Shown: positions 1 through 9,738 of the stretch, piece by piece
How positions within the stretch are numbered: the first letter of the stretch is position 1
How the letters are laid out: the number at the start of each line of letters is the position of its first letter
NCBI RefSeq assembly: GCF_001971725.1
Contig: NZ_CP019388.1
Span: 1,178,001 to 1,242,000 of the forward strand
Direction of reading: 5' to 3'
DNA length: 64,000 bases
Origin: Winogradskyella sp. J14-2
GTDB lineage: Bacteria; Bacteroidota; Bacteroidia; Flavobacteriales; Flavobacteriaceae
Made by a program: the position numbers and the translations under genes
The notes under the pieces: model-generated
The model's input: the letters and a program-made list of their open reading frames with translations, nothing else
Told to the model about the DNA's origin: nothing
The model's database searches: none

Positions 1-761
1 CTTTCGAAAAGACTTTCTCTCTGCACCAGCAAAGCAATTAAATCTATACTATGCGTTTGCACATAAGCGTTTACGACATGATGCATAGACGCGTTGTTAA
101 CAACATGATACTTGTAGTTAAAACCGATCAAATATGTTTCTAAATATTGTTGGTCTTTAAGTTCCTCTGTTGAAACTTCATTGTTTGGTTTTATCCTTAA
201 AATATGGAGCTTTTTAGAGTGTGTTTTTGCAAAGGTTAGTAGATTCGAAAACGCATTACCATTAATAGAATTATTTAAATCCAATGGTAATAAAATTTCT
301 TCTGCAGGCCTATACTCAAAATTCTCAGGGATTACGAGTGTTGGGCAAGCAACCTTTCTAATAACGTTTATAGTATTACTGCCAAATATAACCTCTTTAG
401 CTCCAGTAGCACCATTGGTTCCCATAACGATTAGATCGATGGCTCTAGAGGCTACCACCTGATTAATTGAATCTACAAACACATCATGGTCTATAAGCAT
501 TTCAAAATTATAAGCTTCATAACGAGATAACGCTTCTAAATCTGTAACGATATTTTTTAATTTGTTCTTGGGCGTTTTAACTAGTGAATCGTAAATGCTT
601 TTATTACCTGTGGTCATTAAATCATCCGTTAAAAATGAATTGGCAACTTCAACATGCAATACGATAAAATTACAATTAGTGCCACTGAACAACTTTAAAG
701 CAAAGTGTAGAGCATTTATAGAATTTTTTGAAAAATCAGTAAGCAAAAGTATATTTTTCAT
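1..761 (-). CDS. Universal stress protein (UspA family), C-terminus cut by window edge
   Basis: Reading from an ATG at 761 gives 253 codons with no stop, beginning MKNILLLTDFSKNSINAL, the usual first beta strand and helix of a Usp domain. A classical nucleotide-binding signature follows near residues 119-135: GTNG, nine residues, then GS, matching the G2xG9xG(S/T) pattern of ATP-binding UspA proteins, with the CPTLVIPE strand after it. A second, weaker Usp-like half begins at about residue 150 (EEILLPLDL), so this is probably a tandem two-domain protein of about 270-280 residues. Such proteins are cytoplasmic and respond to stress or starvation; the specific role cannot be told. The gene runs out of the window at its 3' end, and no neighbour is visible on that side. 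Confidence 0.88.
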   Translation of the reverse strand, partial: MKNILLLTDFSKNSINALHFALKLFSGTNCNFIVLHVEVANSFLTDDLMTTGNKSIYDSLVKTPKNKLKNIVTDLEALSRYEAYNFEMLIDHDVFVDSINQVVASRAIDLIVMGTNGATGAKEVIFGSNTINVIRKVACPTLVIPENFEYRPAEEILLPLDLNNSINGNAFSNLLTFAKTHSKKLHILRIKPNNEVSTEELKDQQYLETYLIGFNYKYHVVNNASMHHVVNAYVQTHSIDLIALLVQRESLFE

Positions 762-953
762 ACATTAAAAGTAGTAATCATTATCTAGACTAAGCATGAT
801 TTTAGTCATCCTTTTGGTTATCTTTTTAGTATTAGAAACTTCTCATTTTTATTAAAATGGAAGTCATCTTAACAAACCAAATTAACAATACCATTAGTTT
901 TCATTTTATTTAATGTTTAAAATCACTAATTGTTTTTTTACTTGTGATTAAAT

Positions 954-983
954 AAAAAAATAAAGCTCCAAAATTGGAGCTTT
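954..983 (-). terminator. Intrinsic terminator of the 1060-7222 operon
   Basis: The perfect inverted repeat AAAGCTCC/GGAGCTTT at 962-983 is followed on the minus strand by a run of U (A-run at 954-960 on plus). It lies 76 bases past the stop of the surface-protein gene at 1060 and closes the minus-strand transcription unit. The remaining DNA between 762 and 1059 is AT-rich and shows no other feature. Confidence 0.8.
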
Positions 984-1059
984 ATAACTAACACAAAAAT
1001 TAAAATTGCAATGAAGAATTTTAATGTGCTTTTTGAAGCTTAAATAAGCTTAAAACGAT

Positions 1060-2520
1060 TTACTTAATAGTTAAGTTTAACGAAAATACAGTTATGGATG
1101 TTGTTCCTGATCCTGTTAGCCGTTGTCCCCAAATTTCAATATAATCATTTGGTGCAAGCTCAACAGTTCCTGATATTGAGTTACTAGATATGTCTGATGT
1201 ATTGTTTACACGCATAAGCGTATTTGTTTCTGTCAATGTTGTAGAGCCGTTTTTTCTAATAAAAAAGGCGTAAAAATCGCCAACGCCAGAGTTGCCTCTA
1301 ATAGATAATGCTGCATTGAGCTGAAATGTTCTCGTTTTTTTTCCGGTATACGTTATTCTATTGTCTTGAGTTGACATTGTTCTTAAAGCATTTACTAAAG
1401 TTGTGGTATTAGAATTACTGTTTCCTCTTAAGTTTAACGGACTGTTATTAGTAACCGATTGAACAAAACCTGTTGTGATAGTGCCATCGTAGTAGATGTT
1501 ACCACCACTAACCTCGTCTGATTCTACTGGTATTCCTGGGCAATTCACATTCCACGAATTATTAAAATTATATCCTGTATATGTACCTACCGTATATCCA
1601 TCTACATACTGGCTACTGGTACCAGAAAAACTCACGCCAGTAAGAACAGCATTTAGTACTGTTGGGCTATTACTAACATCGATACCTTTTGCAGATCCAT
1701 TGACAACCATAAACCCACCTTGTTTTTGTATAAACTCAAAAGTACCTGTGTACGTTTCGTAAGTACCAGAGTTATTGGATTGCCATCCTGTATTGCTAAT
1801 TAAAAGATCAGTAATATCTGTATATGTAAGGCCATTAGCGTTATTTAAAAATTGTACGATACTAAAAAACACCAATTTATAGCCTGCAATAGCACCAACT
1901 GCATTAGAGTTTGCAATAACAGCATCTCTTACAATAAGATTTTGGGAAGTTGTACCGTTAAGTCCAAAAACAGTACCTCCTGGAGCAGAAAGCGTTACAT
2001 TTTTTAGCACACCTCCTTTTGTACTAGAAAACATGGTGCCACCTGTTTTAATTAAAACATCCTCGTAGGTGTCCATACCAGAAACAATGGCATTATTAAG
2101 ATTAATAGGATAAGCTAGGTTTATAGTTCCGTTAATTTCATAAAAAGTGTTTTCATCTAAAAGATACTCTGCACCACCACCATTGGTTAGCTCATCGCTT
2201 AAGTCGGTTACAGATTTAATTAATTTATGATTATTTCTGACTTTAGAATCAATCTTAGTCCATTGACTGGCATCATAGAAATAGAAGGCATTATCTGTTG
2301 TATCAAATACCAATAAGCCGTTTGCAGGGCTTGTAATGGCCAATCGTTGAACACTAGTCATTCTTGGTGCTAGTAATCCTTTTGATGTAGAATTAATATC
2401 GAGCATCGAAGATGCATCTGGTGTTAAAGTTCCGATACCAACTTGTGCCATAGCACTATAGCTGGTTAACATCAAAACTAAACATGTAATTAAAATTAGT
2501 TTAGAATTAAGCTTTTTCAT
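1060..2520 (-). CDS. Secreted surface protein with VGIGT N-terminal motif
   Basis: This 486-residue protein has a signal peptide ([26 protein letters not shown] is the region, cleavage near residue 26). A block common in Bacteroidota surface and tail-fibre-like proteins follows, with [16 protein letters not shown] at about 27-42 and GLLAPRMT near 49-56. The middle (about 100-330) is rich in Gly, Thr, Asn and Val, consistent with repetitive beta structure. The last 130 residues resemble a compact beta-sandwich trimer head; that part is inference from composition only. No T9SS C-terminal sorting domain is visible, which is odd next to a T9SS cargo gene two bases upstream. No enzyme motif is seen. 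It may be an adhesin or the partner of the preceding protein; the function is unknown. Confidence 0.8.
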   Translation of the reverse strand: MKKLNSKLILITCLVLMLTSYSAMAQVGIGTLTPDASSMLDINSTSKGLLAPRMTSVQRLAITSPANGLLVFDTTDNAFYFYDASQWTKIDSKVRNNHKLIKSVTDLSDELTNGGGAEYLLDENTFYEINGTINLAYPINLNNAIVSGMDTYEDVLIKTGGTMFSSTKGGVLKNVTLSAPGGTVFGLNGTTSQNLIVRDAVIANSNAVGAIAGYKLVFFSIVQFLNNANGLTYTDITDLLISNTGWQSNNSGTYETYTGTFEFIQKQGGFMVVNGSAKGIDVSNSPTVLNAVLTGVSFSGTSSQYVDGYTVGTYTGYNFNNSWNVNCPGIPVESDEVSGGNIYYDGTITTGFVQSVTNNSPLNLRGNSNSNTTTLVNALRTMSTQDNRITYTGKKTRTFQLNAALSIRGNSGVGDFYAFFIRKNGSTTLTETNTLMRVNNTSDISSNSISGTVELAPNDYIEIWGQRLTGSGTTSITVFSLNLTIK

Positions 2521-2522
2521 AA

Positions 2523-4475
2523 TTAGTAGGTTAAAATTTTTGTAGTTATTTGGGTGTTTTCTGTTTTTAATAAAATGATATATACGCCTTCTTTTTCTGC
2601 AAATGGAATACTGATTCTTTCACTATCATTTATACCATTTACCTTTGTTAAAAGCAATTGTCCTAACGCATTATAAATTTCTATTTTATCGATAGTTGCG
2701 CGTTGGTAGTTATAAATTTCAATAGCATCTACACCATTATAGTACACCTTGGGTTTAGACATAGTATTCTCTTCTACATCTAAAGTATTCATTGGCAGAA
2801 ACGCTAGTGTATAGCGATCATAGAAATCCCCTTGTTGTGGATTAAATTCATAATTAGCGACTGTTAAATCGTACTCAGTATTCGTATAATTGTCTCGCAG
2901 AAATATAGGATGATCAAAGTTCTCAAAGGTATCTATCATTATACTGTGAGTACCTGTTTCGGAAACTTTTAGTGCAAGATCAAATTCCATTTGCTCGTTA
3001 AAATCTCCAACACCTTGAATGGCAAATGGACTGTTGATATCATCTTCTATTACAAAGAATAAATCATCTTCCCTTAATCCATTTATTAGAGCATCATAAC
3101 CATGGTTGTAATTCTCGTTTGCCTGTGAGTTGGGCATGAAGCCCAATAATAACTGTCTATGAAAACCTTCAGGATCTTCGTAACCAATTCTTATGTATTT
3201 ATTTGTATTGGTCATACTCTCGCTATTTCTATAGAATGTGGTTTCTGAAGCGCTTTCGGTTTTAAAAATTCTTTGGGCATTATTAAACTGAATTGTACCA
3301 GAGTTTGAAGCTTGAACAAAAAAGCCCTGACCTACGGATACGTATTGAGAAGGGGCTGTTACTGTCCCTGAATTACCGATTCCGCTTATTAAAGACGATG
3401 CTACAGATGGTGTTACACCGCCTGTGAGGTTTCTTACGGCATAACCACCCAGATAATCTGTTAAATAGTGTGAGTTAGACCCTCCATCTACCCAAAAGTA
3501 AAGCGCATTAACAACACTAGCATTGTCAGTTAAAAATTGCTGAGCATCTAATGCTGATGGATACGGATTACCTAATAAAGCACTTTCACCAGAGTTTATA
3601 CTAAAACTGTAATCACCATTGTTTGCATCACCATAGAATACGTAATTCTGTTGAGATGCAGATGCACCAGTACCTTTCATTGTAAACCCTTGTCCTGGGC
3701 TGAGGACTGAATTTTCATCTATAGACAACCAATCTGCATACGTTCCGTTACCCATAGCATATGTGTAAAGCCAATATTTGTTAATGGTAAGTGGTGTAGT
3801 AACATTTCCGCTGCCATCGGTAACAGATGGTAAACCATTGTAAGGAAATCCATTGTTAAAACCTACAGGTTGCGGACTGAATGGATTAAGGCTGGCATCT
3901 GTACCATCAAAAACACACGTAGAAATAGAGAAATCTCCTGTGCGATTTACTGGTGAAGACCAATAATTAAATCTGTGAACCGAACTATCACCTTGTTGAT
4001 CTATAAGTAATTTTCCAGATCCAATGGTGTTGATGTCTAATCCTGAGTTAGCCTGAATTAGTTGTGACTCACCCAAAAGTCTTAGATCACCATTTTTAAT
4101 ATGTAGAGAATTCCCAAGATGTAATCCTATTGCATCTGCAATAGACAATCCTTTTGCTGATGGTGATGTTATATCAACCTCTAAATTGTAAAAGTTGATT
4201 TGATTTGTTGACCCTGTAATTTCTTGATTATCGTTGGTAATACTCTTAAAAAATGTTGTCCCACCATTGGAAGTCGTAGTACCATTATTTACAAAATTTG
4301 AACTGAGATAAAGATTACCATCAGAATTATGATTCCCTGAATTCTCATAATTAGACGTGAAGCTTACTTCTGTACCTGAAACAATTTTAAAATCGCCGAG
4401 ATTACTTATTTGCGCCAAAACCTGCTCTTGAAATAATAGCAAGAGCATTATTACTATAGTAGTTTTTTTTGTCAT
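2523..4475 (-). CDS. T9SS type A sorting-domain surface protein
   Basis: The protein is 650 residues from the ATG at 4475. A longer reading would start at a TTG at 4493, but the ATG gives a clean signal peptide ([18 protein letters not shown], then VLAQ). The central part, about 60-420, is Gly/Ser/Asn-rich with [17 protein letters not shown] and similar segments typical of large flavobacterial surface proteins. The last 80-90 residues form a type A T9SS C-terminal domain: [12 protein letters not shown], then GVYIILLKT, ending in TTKILTY. It should therefore be exported by the type IX machinery whose core, gldKLMN, lies at 20874-25550. It sits 14 bases after the response regulator and two bases before another surface protein, so it is probably co-transcribed with the sensor genes. 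No catalytic domain is recognised. Confidence 0.88.
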   Translation of the reverse strand: MTKKTTIVIMLLLLFQEQVLAQISNLGDFKIVSGTEVSFTSNYENSGNHNSDGNLYLSSNFVNNGTTTSNGGTTFFKSITNDNQEITGSTNQINFYNLEVDITSPSAKGLSIADAIGLHLGNSLHIKNGDLRLLGESQLIQANSGLDINTIGSGKLLIDQQGDSSVHRFNYWSSPVNRTGDFSISTCVFDGTDASLNPFSPQPVGFNNGFPYNGLPSVTDGSGNVTTPLTINKYWLYTYAMGNGTYADWLSIDENSVLSPGQGFTMKGTGASASQQNYVFYGDANNGDYSFSINSGESALLGNPYPSALDAQQFLTDNASVVNALYFWVDGGSNSHYLTDYLGGYAVRNLTGGVTPSVASSLISGIGNSGTVTAPSQYVSVGQGFFVQASNSGTIQFNNAQRIFKTESASETTFYRNSESMTNTNKYIRIGYEDPEGFHRQLLLGFMPNSQANENYNHGYDALINGLREDDLFFVIEDDINSPFAIQGVGDFNEQMEFDLALKVSETGTHSIMIDTFENFDHPIFLRDNYTNTEYDLTVANYEFNPQQGDFYDRYTLAFLPMNTLDVEENTMSKPKVYYNGVDAIEIYNYQRATIDKIEIYNALGQLLLTKVNGINDSERISIPFAEKEGVYIILLKTENTQITTKILTY

Positions 4476-4489
4476 ATCTAAAGTTTTCT

Positions 4490-4924
4490 TCAAGATGTTT
4501 TCTTATACTGCATGTTGCTCAAGTGTTCTTCGTACACCTTAGCAAACTTTTCTACTGTTAACGGTTTACACAAATAACCAGCACATAGCGTATTATTTTT
4601 AGCTTTGGATATGTCTTCTGCATACAGTGATGAGGTTAACATATAAATTTTAAATTTTGTGCTTTGTCCATTAAAATGTCTTTCTACCTTTTTTAAAAAT
4701 TCAAAACCATCCATTTGTGGCATATTTATATCTACCAGTATCAGTTCTGGTACAGCCAATACATCGGACCCACAGTCTTTATGGCATAATTGAAGAAAGT
4801 AAAGTGCAGAATCACCATTAGTAAAACTTCTGGTTTTTATCTCTGGATTATATTTTTCAATAATCTTTTTTGTAACAAATAGATCGATCTTATTGTCGTC
4901 TACGATCATAACGTTTTTAATCAT
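4490..4924 (-). CDS. Stand-alone response regulator receiver protein (CheY-like)
   Basis: This 144-residue protein is one receiver domain and nothing else. The acidic pocket is D9-D10, the phospho-acceptor is D65 in LILVDINMPQMDG, the switch threonine is T97 in MLTSS, and the conserved lysine is K120 in CKPL. There is no DNA-binding or enzymatic output domain, so it must act by protein contact or as a phosphorelay intermediate. Its start overlaps the end of the histidine kinase gene by eight bases, which makes that kinase its likely phosphodonor. The gene is followed after 14 bases by a T9SS cargo gene. Similar single-domain regulators of the Rcp1 type pair with PAS kinases in other bacteria. 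Confidence 0.93.
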   Translation of the reverse strand: MIKNVMIVDDNKIDLFVTKKIIEKYNPEIKTRSFTNGDSALYFLQLCHKDCGSDVLAVPELILVDINMPQMDGFEFLKKVERHFNGQSTKFKIYMLTSSLYAEDISKAKNNTLCAGYLCKPLTVEKFAKVYEEHLSNMQYKKTS

Positions 4925-6782
4925 TTTGTTTATGTTTTTGTTGATTTGGGATTGCTATTTTAAAGGTGGTGCCAACACCTAATTGGCTATCTACCGTAAT
5001 AGAGCCTTGCAAGTCTTCTACAATACATTTTACGATATATAGGCCAAGTCCGGTGCCTTGTTTACCTTCGTTACTTGCTCTATGGTAGATGTCAAAAACT
5101 TTATCTTTATTTTTATCACTTATACCAACACCATTGTCTGATACGATTAGTTGTACCTGATTATTTATCTGTTTTACATCGATATTAATTTTGGGACAAA
5201 AATCATCACTTGGTGCTTTACTGTAAATGATGGCATTTTGAATGAGGTTCTGTAATATTGAACAAAACAATTCTCTGTTTGATAAAAATCTTTTGGTCTG
5301 CTCAATTTCAATGTGAAAATCGATATGCTCGTAATTATCTAGCCCACTTAACATTTTTAATACTTTGTTAATTTCCTTTTCAAAGTCTATGATGTTAAGT
5401 TCATTTTTCTTTTCAGAAATAGAGGCAGCAAAGGCGAGATTATTAAATAGAAGTTTTCCTTGGTCTAATGTAGTACTGAGCATTTCTAAAAGCTCTTTGG
5501 TAATGTCATCTATATCTTCATGTTTTATTAACTCAATAAGGCCTTCTGCAGAGGATATAGGAGCTTTTAAATCGTGTGCAGAACGGTATAAAAATAACTC
5601 TAGATCTTTGGTTTTTTGTATTAAACGTTTTTCTAGCTTTTTTCGCTTAGAAACATCAAGCATTATAGCCGAGAAATAACGATCCTTGCCACAATACCAT
5701 TCGTGAATCGTCAGTTCTACCGGAAACTCTTCACCATTTTTTTTAAACCCAACTAGTTCAGTGGTTTCACCTCTTGTATGACCACCTGTAGTTTCTTTAA
5801 TTTTTAAGAGTTCTTTTATGCCTTCTTCTAGATACTTTTTGGAAATGAGCATAGTCAAAGACCTGCCTATAACCTCAGACTCCGTATAACCAAATGCTAG
5901 CTGTGCTCCCTTATTCCATTCTTTTATAGTACCATCTTCATCAGTGACAATGATGATACCAAACTCACACGACTTTAAAACAGCTTTATATTTGGTTTCG
6001 ATGTCCTTAAGTCGCTTCAAAATTCTTACATCTTTTGTTTTTACCTCTGTAGTTATATTAGCATGCGTAACTTCGCCAGACTTGTTAAATACGGGTTCTA
6101 TATATGAAATGTAAAGCTGATTACCAGAACTACTGGCACATGATGTAAATTGAAAATCTAAAGGCATTTTATTAGAAAAGACTTCCTTTATTTTAGACCT
6201 GATAGCATCGTGATAATCCTTATCCAAGAAATCATATACGTAAGATCCCACAATACTATCGTAGTCTTTACTTATTTCGTTATCCGTTGCTCTTAAGATT
6301 TTTGCTCTACTATTGATGGCTATAGTTATGTCACTAATATTTTTAATTGCAACTTTATTTTCCCTTACTCTTGTGTCAGAAATATTTTGAAGCTCGTAAT
6401 AGTCTGTAATGTTTTCGTAAATAGAAATATATTTCTGATTATCGTTTTGGGATTGCATAGGGTATATTGCCGTTTCTAACCAAAGATTCTTACAATCCTT
6501 AGATTTATGGCACAAAACACCCTTCCAAGAATGACCGTTATTTATGGCACTCCACAATTCTTTATATACCTTATCAGTACTTAGATGAGACTTTAAAATA
6601 TCGTTTCCGTACCCAAGGATAGAATTTTTTGGTTTACCGATAAGATTGCAGTAATTATCGTTTGCATAAATTACACGACCCACATTATCTGTAATGGTAA
6701 ATGTTAGATGCATCCCTAGCACCTTTAAAACCTCAAGACTAATTTCTTCGAATTTTATTTTTTCAAGTTTTTGTACTTTCAT
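4917..6782 (-). CDS. PAS-domain sensor histidine kinase
   Basis: The protein has 621 residues and no membrane segment, so it is probably cytoplasmic. Three PAS units are visible: about 15-130 (ITDNVGRVIYANDNYCNLIG), about 140-245, and about 265-385 (DEDGTIKEWNKGAQLAFGYTESE is its core region, with the PAC-like tail DRYFSAIMLDVSKRKK). A HisKA helix pair follows with phospho-accepting H403 in SAHDLKAP. The HATPase domain at about 500-612 carries the N box (LIQNAIIYS), G1 (DNGVGI) and G2 (GTGLGLYIVK). It overlaps the upstream STAS-like gene by four bases (ATGA) and the receiver gene downstream by eight, so the three are translated as a unit. The ligand is unknown; PAS domains often bind haem, flavin or small metabolites. 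Confidence 0.94.
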   Translation of the reverse strand: MKVQKLEKIKFEEISLEVLKVLGMHLTFTITDNVGRVIYANDNYCNLIGKPKNSILGYGNDILKSHLSTDKVYKELWSAINNGHSWKGVLCHKSKDCKNLWLETAIYPMQSQNDNQKYISIYENITDYYELQNISDTRVRENKVAIKNISDITIAINSRAKILRATDNEISKDYDSIVGSYVYDFLDKDYHDAIRSKIKEVFSNKMPLDFQFTSCASSSGNQLYISYIEPVFNKSGEVTHANITTEVKTKDVRILKRLKDIETKYKAVLKSCEFGIIIVTDEDGTIKEWNKGAQLAFGYTESEVIGRSLTMLISKKYLEEGIKELLKIKETTGGHTRGETTELVGFKKNGEEFPVELTIHEWYCGKDRYFSAIMLDVSKRKKLEKRLIQKTKDLELFLYRSAHDLKAPISSAEGLIELIKHEDIDDITKELLEMLSTTLDQGKLLFNNLAFAASISEKKNELNIIDFEKEINKVLKMLSGLDNYEHIDFHIEIEQTKRFLSNRELFCSILQNLIQNAIIYSKAPSDDFCPKINIDVKQINNQVQLIVSDNGVGISDKNKDKVFDIYHRASNEGKQGTGLGLYIVKCIVEDLQGSITVDSQLGVGTTFKIAIPNQQKHKQND

Positions 6783-7222
6783 TTTCCTGTATCGTTATCC
6801 TCTGCACAATACTCCATTGCTTTATTTACATCTTCAAAAATTCTAAATGGTTTGTGAGGTTCATAAATTCTTTTAAAAGCGAGCACGAGCAGTTTACTTT
6901 GTAATGTATTTATTACAAATGCTTGGCGTGTTGTATTTTGTTGAAAGGCTTCATTATTGCTGATTAATTTAACCGCCTCTACGGAAAAACTTCCTACTAC
7001 GTTTCTCAGATCTACGACCATAGGAACACTTCTACCCTCAGTAAGTTGTTTTATGGTTTTTAGATAATTGACAACATCCTTTTCCATCAATTTATAGCTC
7101 ATACTTGTATTCAAAAATTGACAAAACAGAATCCCTTCATCGATCCATAGTCTTACGGTTTCAAAATCATAAATTGTTGTAATTGGCACGTGTAAATTAT
7201 TTGTTGCACTTTCCTTTACCAA
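6779..7222 (-). CDS. STAS-like (SpoIIAA-type) small protein, first gene of the sensor operon
   Basis: This is a 147-residue soluble protein. The pattern of a short strand (ETVRLWIDEGILFCQF), a helix, a strand with PMVVDLRNV, a helix and a final strand (QAFVINT) resembles the STAS/SpoIIAA-like proteins that Bacteroidota place beside PAS histidine kinases. No phosphorylatable serine can be assigned with confidence. The first possible codon is a TTG at 7222, because no in-frame ATG lies upstream; the start is therefore uncertain. The stop overlaps the kinase ATG by four bases. In other systems such domains act as partner-switch or regulatory modules, so a role in gating the kinase is an inference from position. 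Confidence 0.7.
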   Translation of the reverse strand: MVKESATNNLHVPITTIYDFETVRLWIDEGILFCQFLNTSMSYKLMEKDVVNYLKTIKQLTEGRSVPMVVDLRNVVGSFSVEAVKLISNNEAFQQNTTRQAFVINTLQSKLLVLAFKRIYEPHKPFRIFEDVNKAMEYCAEDNDTGK

Positions 7223-7296
7223 TGCTATGCCAAGGACAAATTTTTAATACAAAAGAGATGTAATACATTGATTCTCTTATATTTATTTTTTTATCT

Positions 7297-7329
7297 AAAA
7301 AAAAGAAGCCCACGATTTAGCGTGGGCTT
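7297..7329 (-). terminator. Intrinsic terminator after the PAS-GAF sigma-54 activator
   Basis: AAGCCCACG and CGTGGGCTT (7306-7329) form a nine-base-pair stem with a six-base loop. On the minus strand it is followed by a U-run (A-run 7297-7304). It lies 37 bases past the stop of the activator gene and separates that gene from the STAS-kinase operon. Confidence 0.88.
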
Positions 7330-7365
7330 ATAGTTTTGAAAAGTATTATTTACGAAATACCGTGA

Positions 7366-9738
7366 TTAGGATTTGGCGACTCCTAGCTTTTTCATCCTGT
7401 CTCTTAGCGTACTTGGTTTTATATCTAAAGCTTCGGCTGCACCATTAGAGCCTTCAATTTTCCAATTACACTTTTTTAATACTTGCTTAATATGTAAGCG
7501 TTGTACCTCGTTTAGACTTAATGTTGACAAATCAACTGGGTTTTCTTTATTGGACGTGGCAAATCCTGGAACAACCAGAGCGTTTTTATTACTTAAAATT
7601 ACAGCGCGTTCAATAAGGTTTTCTAGCTCGCGTATGTTGCCAGGCCAATCGTAGTTGTAGAGTGCATCTCTGGTTTCTTGTGATATAAATTTAATAGTCT
7701 TTCCATATTTTTTACAAAATTTATTGACGAAATGTTCGATTAAAATAGGTATATCCTCCTGCCGTTCTCTAAGAGGTGGTACATGAATAGGAAATACATT
7801 AATTCTGTAATATAAGTCTTCTCTAAACCGTTTAAGCTTAACATCTTCTTTTAAGTTTCTGTTCGTGGCCGAAATTATTCTAATATCTACCTTATGCACT
7901 TTTGAGTCTCCAATAGGCTCAATCTCAAACTCTTGTATTGCTCTAAGTAGTTTAGGTTGCATTTCTAATGGTAATTCTCCTATTTCGTCTAAAAAGAGTG
8001 TGCCACCATCTGCAAGCTTGAATTTTCCGTCCTTATCACTAAATGCTCCTGTAAATGATCCTTTTTTATGCCCAAATAGTTCACTCTCTATTAACTCTCT
8101 TGGTATTGCAGCGCAATTTACCTTTATAAGTGGTTTCTCTTTTCTATCACTATTGTTATGAATAGCTCTGGCAATTAATTCTTTACCTGTACCTGTTTCG
8201 CCATAAATAAAGACTGTAGCGTCGGTATCAGCTACGCGCTCTACATCGGTTAATACATTACTAAATAGTGCACTGCCATAAACCATATCTTCATAATTAA
8301 ATACCAGATCAATCTCTTCTCTCAGATATACATTTTGACGTTCTAAATCGTTCTTTAAACTATTTAGTTCTGCTAGTGATGATTTTAATTTTTTGTTAGT
8401 ATGCTCTAGTTCTTCTTGTACTTTTCTACGATGGTTATGTTCTAAGGCTAAGGAAATAACACTTGCTACTGTGGTTACAAATTGTTCTTCTTCTGGTGTC
8501 CAGTGACGCTTTTGCTCCATTTGCTCAAAACATATAACTCCAAAGGGTTGTTCTGATCCCATTATAAAAGCATCTAGCATGGAGCGTATATTAAACTTAT
8601 TTAAATAATTTTTTTTGTAATCTTCGTTAATGGCATCATTAGTTGCGACGTCAACTACCATTACTATTTTTTGTTCATATAACTTATCAAAATAATTGGG
8701 ATAATTTTCTGTCTTTAGTACGGCATTATTTAAGAATTCTTCTTGCTCTGAATGGTATGCTTTTATGCATTCTATTTTTGTTTGATTATCGCTAAATTTC
8801 CAAACGCTCACGCGGTTTACCTCAAGTACATTTGAAGAGATCAATGTGACCTCTTTTAAAAACTCGTCAATATTTTCGTCCTTTAGATTGATTAACTTTA
8901 AAATGGAGTTTTTCTTTTCTGTGGCTTTTTTTGATTTGGCAATCAATGAGTTTTGATACTTTACTTGTTCTGAAATATCGACAGCCGTAGATGCATAGCC
9001 AAGTAACTTATTATTCTCGTCCAAAATTTCTGTTGTAGAAATACGAACTTGTAAGCGCTCACCATTAACTCTTTTAAAGGTAAGTTGGCCTCTACTAGAT
9101 CCACCAGATAAAAACGCTGTAAAGTATTGCTTAATGTTGTCGTATTCTTCGAGTGGCCAGTGCGGAAAAGGTGCTTTCTTACCAATAACATCTTTTTCTA
9201 CATAACCTGTTAATTCCTTAAAGGCTTTATTAATTCTTATACACTTTAGGTCTTTGTCGAGTATAAAAACGGCCTCATAAACGCTTTCTAAGAGACGGTT
9301 AGAAAAATTTGTTAATACTTTGAGCTCTTTGGTTAATTTTACAAGGTCACCAATATCTACAATTGATGTAAGTACTAGTTTGGTATTTTCATTTTCTAAT
9401 AATTGAAATGTAGCAAGCCCGTATGCTTTATTTCCATTTTTATTATAAATTTCTATTTTGCGAGATCTTATTAAAGCAGACTCACTGAGCATCTCTTGTA
9501 AGTTCTCTAAATTAGAGGGGTTAATAATATTTAATTCTACACCTGTCTTACCTAAAACTTCTGAGCGTTTGTAACCTGTAAAGTTCTCCCATGATTCATT
9601 GACATCTACTATGGCACCACTATCAAACTCAGATAATGCCTTGGCGGCTGGACTAGACTTAAATATCTCTAAAAAATAGTCCTCTTCTAAATCTTGCGGT
9701 TTTACTTTAGGTGGCTTATTTTTTTGTAGATCTTTCAT
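7366..9738 (-). CDS. PAS-PAS-GAF sigma-54-dependent transcriptional activator
   Basis: The protein is 790 residues from the ATG at 9738; the longer reading to 9777 would need a TTG start. Order of domains: PAS at about 15-130 (FTGYKRSEVLGKTG), PAS at about 145-265 (LTGYVEKDVIGK), GAF at about 290-435, a coiled coil at about 440-480, an AAA+ sigma-54 interaction domain at about 485-715, and a Fis-type helix-turn-helix at about 745-785 (STLRDRMKKLG). Walker A is GETGTGKE near residue 510, and Walker B is GGTLFLDEIGEL. The sigma-54 contact loop reads GSFTGA rather than the usual GAFTGA. There is no receiver domain, so it is likely switched by a ligand on PAS or GAF. It is monocistronic, with its own terminator. 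The target promoter is not identifiable here. Confidence 0.93.
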   Translation of the reverse strand: MKDLQKNKPPKVKPQDLEEDYFLEIFKSSPAAKALSEFDSGAIVDVNESWENFTGYKRSEVLGKTGVELNIINPSNLENLQEMLSESALIRSRKIEIYNKNGNKAYGLATFQLLENENTKLVLTSIVDIGDLVKLTKELKVLTNFSNRLLESVYEAVFILDKDLKCIRINKAFKELTGYVEKDVIGKKAPFPHWPLEEYDNIKQYFTAFLSGGSSRGQLTFKRVNGERLQVRISTTEILDENNKLLGYASTAVDISEQVKYQNSLIAKSKKATEKKNSILKLINLKDENIDEFLKEVTLISSNVLEVNRVSVWKFSDNQTKIECIKAYHSEQEEFLNNAVLKTENYPNYFDKLYEQKIVMVVDVATNDAINEDYKKNYLNKFNIRSMLDAFIMGSEQPFGVICFEQMEQKRHWTPEEEQFVTTVASVISLALEHNHRRKVQEELEHTNKKLKSSLAELNSLKNDLERQNVYLREEIDLVFNYEDMVYGSALFSNVLTDVERVADTDATVFIYGETGTGKELIARAIHNNSDRKEKPLIKVNCAAIPRELIESELFGHKKGSFTGAFSDKDGKFKLADGGTLFLDEIGELPLEMQPKLLRAIQEFEIEPIGDSKVHKVDIRIISATNRNLKEDVKLKRFREDLYYRINVFPIHVPPLRERQEDIPILIEHFVNKFCKKYGKTIKFISQETRDALYNYDWPGNIRELENLIERAVILSNKNALVVPGFATSNKENPVDLSTLSLNEVQRLHIKQVLKKCNWKIEGSNGAAEALDIKPSTLRDRMKKLGVAKS

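Noticed and set aside
181-462. A 93-residue plus-strand frame within the Usp gene
   Set aside because: The minus-strand frame carries a clear Usp domain, so this is a shadow.
7219-7232. TGGCATA -24-like box overlapping the STAS-like start on minus
   Set aside because: The -12 half reads TTGG, spacing is one base short, and it overlaps the start codon.
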